In this document: one piece after another, positions 59,531 to 64,000 of the stretch
How the letters are laid out: each line of letters begins with the position of its first letter
Position numbering within the stretch: the stretch's first letter is position 1
Assembly: GCF_964355755.1 (NCBI RefSeq)
Contig: NC_092677.1
Span: 12,668,601-12,732,600, forward strand
DNA: 64,000 nucleotides
Direction: 5' to 3'
Origin: Antedon mediterranea
Taxonomy: Eukaryota; Echinodermata; Crinoidea; Comatulida; Antedonidae
Position numbers and translations under genes: made by a program
The notes under the pieces: model-generated
The model's input: only the letters and a program-made list of their open reading frames with translations
The model's database searches: none
What the model was told of the DNA's origin: nothing

Positions 59531-59634
59531 AAGCACTGTCTACAATAGATATCCATATTTGGGCATATCAGTACCATATTTGGGCATATCACATTTTTGT
59601 TCACATAAAGTTTGATAGTGTAGACAGAGCTTTA
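59531..59634 (+). mobile_element. Palindromic MITE, copy 7, internally deleted
   Basis: Left AAGCACTGTCTACAATAG, right TTTGATAGTGTAGACAGAGC. The central GACATCATCATG block is missing and CCATATTTGGGCATATCA is duplicated. It is the shortest copy. Confidence 0.85.
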
Positions 59635-60551
59635 GGTCTGTCTTGCCTAATAAATGTAACTTATTATTATAAATAGGAATACTTTCTGATAAATTTAAAT
59701 GGCTGACAAAATGACCAACAATCAAATCTACTAACTACTTTTTATCTCGTACACTAGTATGGGAAAACATACAGACCGGCTGTCACATACAACACATATG
59801 ACTTTTTAGGAACCAACACATTCATTCAACAAATATATTTCTCTATGTTAATTTATTCTGTCTAATTCTCCCACCGGAAGATGACAAAACATAAGCCAAA
59901 TTGAATAGTGAATACTTCTTTATCTTAAATCTCATCTGGTTAGGATTTTCTCTCGAAAGCCCGTCACAATTTGTATAAAAAAACAGGAAGCGTACGCGAA
60001 CAAGCATAGATCAAAGAGACAGATAACAAACAACCACCTGTCCGAGAACATCAAGAAATTAAACCAATTGGGATGATTAAGATTCTACTACTTCATAAAA
60101 AAATTAAAGCTTTAAACTTCAACACGGTTAATAATAATATAAGGTATTTATGTAACACACATTGATGAGGCCATACTGTATAGCGAACGCACGTGTATGC
60201 GAGGAGATAAATGTCCATGTGTGATTTAGTGACTACGTGAGATTAAATCAAATTAAAAAAGTGGAAATTTTGTGTCACGTTCAAATAAAAATTTATTGGG
60301 AAATGTGTAAAGGGCGCATTGTAAAATAAAATCCCATCAAATTATCGTGACAAACGACGATGCCAAAACAATGGCTGCAAAAACCATACAAGATAGAAAA
60401 AAAATAGATATTATTGTAATTAAACAAACTGCCAATTTATTGAATATTTATGGTTTAAAAATCGCATTGCAATGCATATGAATACGTTGGTATATTTTTA
60501 ATCTACGACATGGGAGTAAAGAGTAAACCAAGCAAAGCAAGCTTTTGTTTT
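59635..60551. other. No gene seen; island at 60160-60380
   Basis: 60160-60380 has CACGTGTATGCGAGGAG and GACAAACGACGATGCC, without exons. Confidence 0.35.
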
Positions 60552-60666
60552 TGATGTTAGACGAAGAAGGACAATAGTTTAATGGACCGTGCTGTTTGGA
60601 ACATGAATTCCGTCATTGTTGAACAACCATCACGGCCTGTTAAAACCTCCGCCTTCATCTAACATC
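60552..60666. repeat. Imperfect inverted repeat, arms about 39 bp
   Basis: TTGATGTTAGACGAAGAAGG (from 60551) pairs with CCGCCTTCATCTAACATC (to 60666), and GGACCGTGCTG with CATCACGGCC, around a loop near 60595-60625. It could be a worn fold-back element or a long hairpin RNA precursor. Confidence 0.5.
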
Positions 60667-62719
60667 CCAAAACGAAAACTCGCTATTAGCTAACATCAGT
60701 ACAGTATGTATTGTAGATTATTTAAGAATATATAACATAACAGTTGTATAGTAAAATACGAGAAGACAAATGTAGGACCGATAAATCGTACGTGTGCGAT
60801 TTAATTACTCTACTGGAGATGGGCCAGAGTGGGCTTAAAAATCACCATGGGCTTAGACCATGTCATAGTTGAAGGGGCCTGTTTAAGTGTGTCTCAAGCC
60901 ATCTCCTTTTATTGGTGAAATCATGAATGACTAAACAGTGTCATATGTTTGATGAACATTAACAAATGTTAATCATACATTTCAACATAATGTATTTTGT
61001 GAAGACAACTAAATCAAAACATATTTAATCATTAAAACCTTATCAAATATTTTGACATTCTCAACAGAAAAATGTCATCTCTCAATTCTATAAAAAAAAT
61101 TACATGACTTGGTTTATACAATTAAAATTAAACCCATACTGACATTGAACGTATTTTTTATTGTACTTTAACGAATTAGCAGACATATATATTTATCTCT
61201 GTTTAATTTATTATTCTAAAGATACATTTAAAATTAGGGCGCACGTTCCTGCCTCACGTTTCTACTTGCTTCGCTATATTAAGTTTCCTTATACTTCTCA
61301 ACCCAAGAGATTGTCCTATTTTTCTGCAAGCGTCTTAAAACACCTAATGTGAACCGTACTTGTAGGCTGCTGCGACTTAATTATCTTCGTGATTCATGCT
61401 TTTAGAAAAGCATGTGTCCATCAAACATGGATGGATTGATTGAGCAGGCATTAACTAGAATCTCAGTTTTAACCGAGAACTTGACATTTAAAGATGTGTT
61501 TTTTTTGTTTTCTTTAATCAATTTTGGATTTTTAAAAAGCATTTAGAACGATGAAAATGTTAGAAATGTTTATGGAGAAAGGAACAGGCTTTAGTGGTTT
61601 AGTATAACAGGCAACTGAAACAGGTTTAAATATGCCAATGTACAATTGGGTATCTTTAATTTACATTATATTATTACAGTATACACTATTGTATAGTAAA
61701 GATCTTGAATCAAAGATAAATAAACTCAAACTTTGAATTGACGAAAGTTATTCATGTTTGCAAAAAACAATTCACAAAAAAATAGGTACAGTTGTGTATT
61801 TTGTATTATGGTTTTATCAGGCATATATACTTTTGTCTAATTTTTGGTAGAAAATAATGATAAATTAAACATTAAAATGGCTTAAATCAACAAAATTTTA
61901 TTTTTCCAGGGGACCTACAGTAGGACATGTGACATGACGCACCTAATAAGGAATCAGTCGATAACAGATGACTATGTGACAATAAACTCAATCACCATTG
62001 GATAATTAGGACAAGTCAGCTGGTCCGAAATTTTGGACAGGTTCTGTAATGTTACACAGGAACAGAGTTTAAAAATTGCAAAATCATCTTCATATTAAGT
62101 TTTTAGATTTAAATTTCATAATAGTTTAGAATTAATGGGCTGCCTAGGGATAAATATGTTGAATGAGGGGACGTCAAAATGCAGTCAGTTATTATTGAAT
62201 GTAATCATTCTTGATAAGAAAAAGTATGATTAGTGTAACATTTTAATACTATTATAAAAATTATAACTGAAGAGGAATCTATAAAAATAGATATTTTTGG
62301 TATGTCCTATTAGATACAATAGTAAAACAATTCACATGGTCTGTTTTTTTATTTTTTATTTTGTGACTCATTCTGATAACGGCATAATTTTATAATTTTA
62401 CCAAAGGTTTTGGTATAATGAAAAAATGTAGTTTTAAAAAGGCTATTCACAGTGTACAGTAGTTGGTTGGTGGTTGTTCCTGAAATTACTTGTTCATTAA
62501 TAATTCTGCACGATGCAAACCTTCAAACAATATTCAATTAGAGGAATTTGACAGAATTTTAAATTGTATTATAATTGTACATCATTTTCATTTAACGTAC
62601 GCAAGAGACTGCTGTAAAATAATTCACTGTTTATCGGGGATGCGAGAAGTGGAAAACATGTCTAATTCAATCGCATATATACCCAAGATATGTGCACAGA
62701 AAATGGTACACTGATGTCA
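60667..62719. other. No gene seen; AT-rich
   Basis: The 63-codon plus frame at 61161-61352 includes a slightly richer stretch (AGGGCGCACGTTCCTGCC) but has no junctions. Nothing else is supported. Confidence 0.4.
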
Positions 62720-62791
62720 TCCAAGTAAAGTAATTAAACAATTAGTGACATGGCTGACAGGAAAATGGCAGAAATACGTGTCTTTGCTCAC

Positions 62792-62816
62792 CTCCGCGAC
62801 AGCTGTTCGTAGGCAC
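62792..62816 (-). CDS. Possible 25-bp microexon of the coiled-coil gene
   Basis: On the minus strand ATACCCAATCTTCCACAG precedes GTGCCTACGAACAGCTGTCG, and the exon ends GAG|GTGAGC; both junctions are good. One of three open frames reads AYEQLSR, which would suit a coiled coil (enters in phase 1, leaves in phase 2). It lies upstream of the known exons on the right strand. It is too short to be sure. Confidence 0.22.
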
Positions 62817-63278
62817 CTGTGGAAGATTGGGTATAGTCCAAATCATAACATGAAAAACAATTTGTAATGTTTGTCGTTAAATGTTATGTGATGGCAGATG
62901 AATGTAAACTTGACTTGTCACCGCTTATTCGTAGATACCAGAGTCAATTTCAAGAGAGAGGGGAGAGTGGGTATTGCTGATAAGAATAAAAACTTCTCTG
63001 TAACCCTCAAACTATTCCTAAACGGGACAAATTTAGACAATTTGGACCAAGGTATTTGATTCCTATGATACCATAATTAATCTTAAACTGAAAATCTACA
63101 GTATGATTTATCAGAACTTGAGAGGATTTAGAAATTCAATTCTTCATTTATGGAGTAAACTACACTATATAAAACTATACATCTTTTTCAATCTCATTAC
63201 TAAAACTCTAAGAAGTTACAACAAGCTTTATTTGGTAAAAGAATGCAAAAACAAAATTTTGTCCAAACAGCGAAGAGA

Positions 63279-63500
63279 GTAGTGACAATGTCCACACAAC
63301 GAAAGTGTCTGGGATGTGCTTTAACGAACATCTGTACTTAAATTCACATGGGACAAATACCACCTTTAAAATTAAAAAATACGATAAACCTATTCATCGC
63401 TCAGTGAGGATATCCATGTGACCGAAGGGCTTACAAGGGTAGTCTGGGACATTTACGTATGAACACCTGTACTTTACTTGACGTGGGATTTGTATTCAAC
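63279..63500 (+). repeat. Diverged direct duplication, period about 130 bp
   Basis: AGTGACAATGTCCACACAAC...GTGTCTGGGATGTGC...ACATCTGTACTTAAATTCAC...GGGACAAATAC at 63279-63363 is matched by AGTGAGGATATCCATGTGAC...AGTCTGGGACATTTAC...ACACCTGTACTTTACTTGAC...GGGATTTGTAT at 63405-63500. Old tandem duplication of unknown nature. Confidence 0.55.
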
Positions 63501-64000
63501 CAGATCGTACATGACAAACTTGTGGAAATTGGCACATTTGGTTTGTTCTCATACCTAGTCTTCTTCCTTCTCACTCTTCACCAATAATAAACTCATGACC
63601 TGAAATTAACGACATCCTCATGTTGCGACATTACTATTTTAGGGGTACGTTGTTTTCATAGTCTAAATTTATGTACACGGCTGTGAGATGTATTTCCATA
63701 ACAAACATGAAAGCAAACCATTAGTAGTAAATGGTTGGGTAACAAAATGTTAAAAAGTCTGTTCCATAAAGTTTTTTTTTTTTGTTCCTTCAATTTGTTT
63801 TTCAGTTGTAAATGTAAATTTAAAATCAGTATTGAAAGACCAGGCAAAATAAGCAGAAAATTAGTAGACGGAAAATAAAGAGGATAAAATAATAGTAGAT
63901 CTCTGGCAACATTATTTTAAGATTTGTTTGTTTTGTTATTGAGTGCGAATGTATACTAGGGATGATTAACACTCAAGCAAAGGAATAGCATGAAAAAAAA
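63501..64000. other. No gene seen
   Basis: A minus-strand run LQLKNKLKEQKK near 63790 is coded mostly by a homopolymer flank and lacks an acceptor; not counted as an exon of the coiled-coil gene. Confidence 0.4.

Noticed and set aside
63656-63847. Upstream exon of the coiled-coil gene (LQLKNKLKEQKK)
   Set aside because: The coiled-coil look comes from a homopolymer-flanked stretch; no acceptor AG with a pyrimidine tract precedes it.

Overview
The window looks like AT-rich nuclear DNA from a multicellular animal. It has no operons, no closely packed reading frames, many GAT/AAT microsatellites, palindromic miniature transposons, tRNA-like SINE heads and coding sequence split into short exons with GT-AG junctions. 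The style of the repeats (a recurring palindromic element with TIR AGCTCTGTCTACACTATCAA, frequent TAGGCCTA palindromes, 'TTATATAGCGCC' repeats) reminds me of echinoderm or other marine deuterostome genomes. That placement is an impression from memory, not a search result.

The one coding region I am confident in is on the minus strand: a terminal exon (50002-49250) and the exon before it (56470-56381). They join in frame across a 6.4 kb intron and encode the C-terminal 280 residues of a long coiled-coil protein. I could not identify its upstream exons, which must lie above 56.5 kb or outside the window.

Several short plus-strand blocks with good acceptor and donor sites and one open frame look like exons of other, unrecognised genes. 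The best are 51329-51516 (62 open codons) and 31367-31467 (33 codons with a strong acceptor and GTAAGT donor). Weaker ones are 55257-55323, 56010-56219, 48549-48619 and 46644-46720. If the 51-56 kb group is real, a plus-strand gene lies inside the large intron of the minus-strand coiled-coil gene. Chance open frames are common in this AT-rich DNA, so these are hypotheses.

Layout: 0-10 kb is AT-rich intergenic or intronic sequence with GAT microsatellites, a transposon fold-back at 8.1 kb and a 46-bp-TIR MITE at 9.3 kb. From 10-19 kb there are higher-complexity islands, a G-poor tract, a CTGCAG-rich cluster, a polypurine tract and a higher-order GAT minisatellite. From 19-36 kb there are many higher-complexity islands without genes (possible regulatory DNA), SINE heads, MITEs, a CpG-rich TATA-containing block at 28.1-28.6 kb and the 31.4 kb candidate exon. 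From 36-48 kb there are microsatellites and three minisatellites. From 46-57 kb lies the gene-bearing part. From 57-64 kb there are MITEs, islands and a possible upstream microexon. I saw no rRNA gene, intact tRNA gene, CRISPR array or viral gene.
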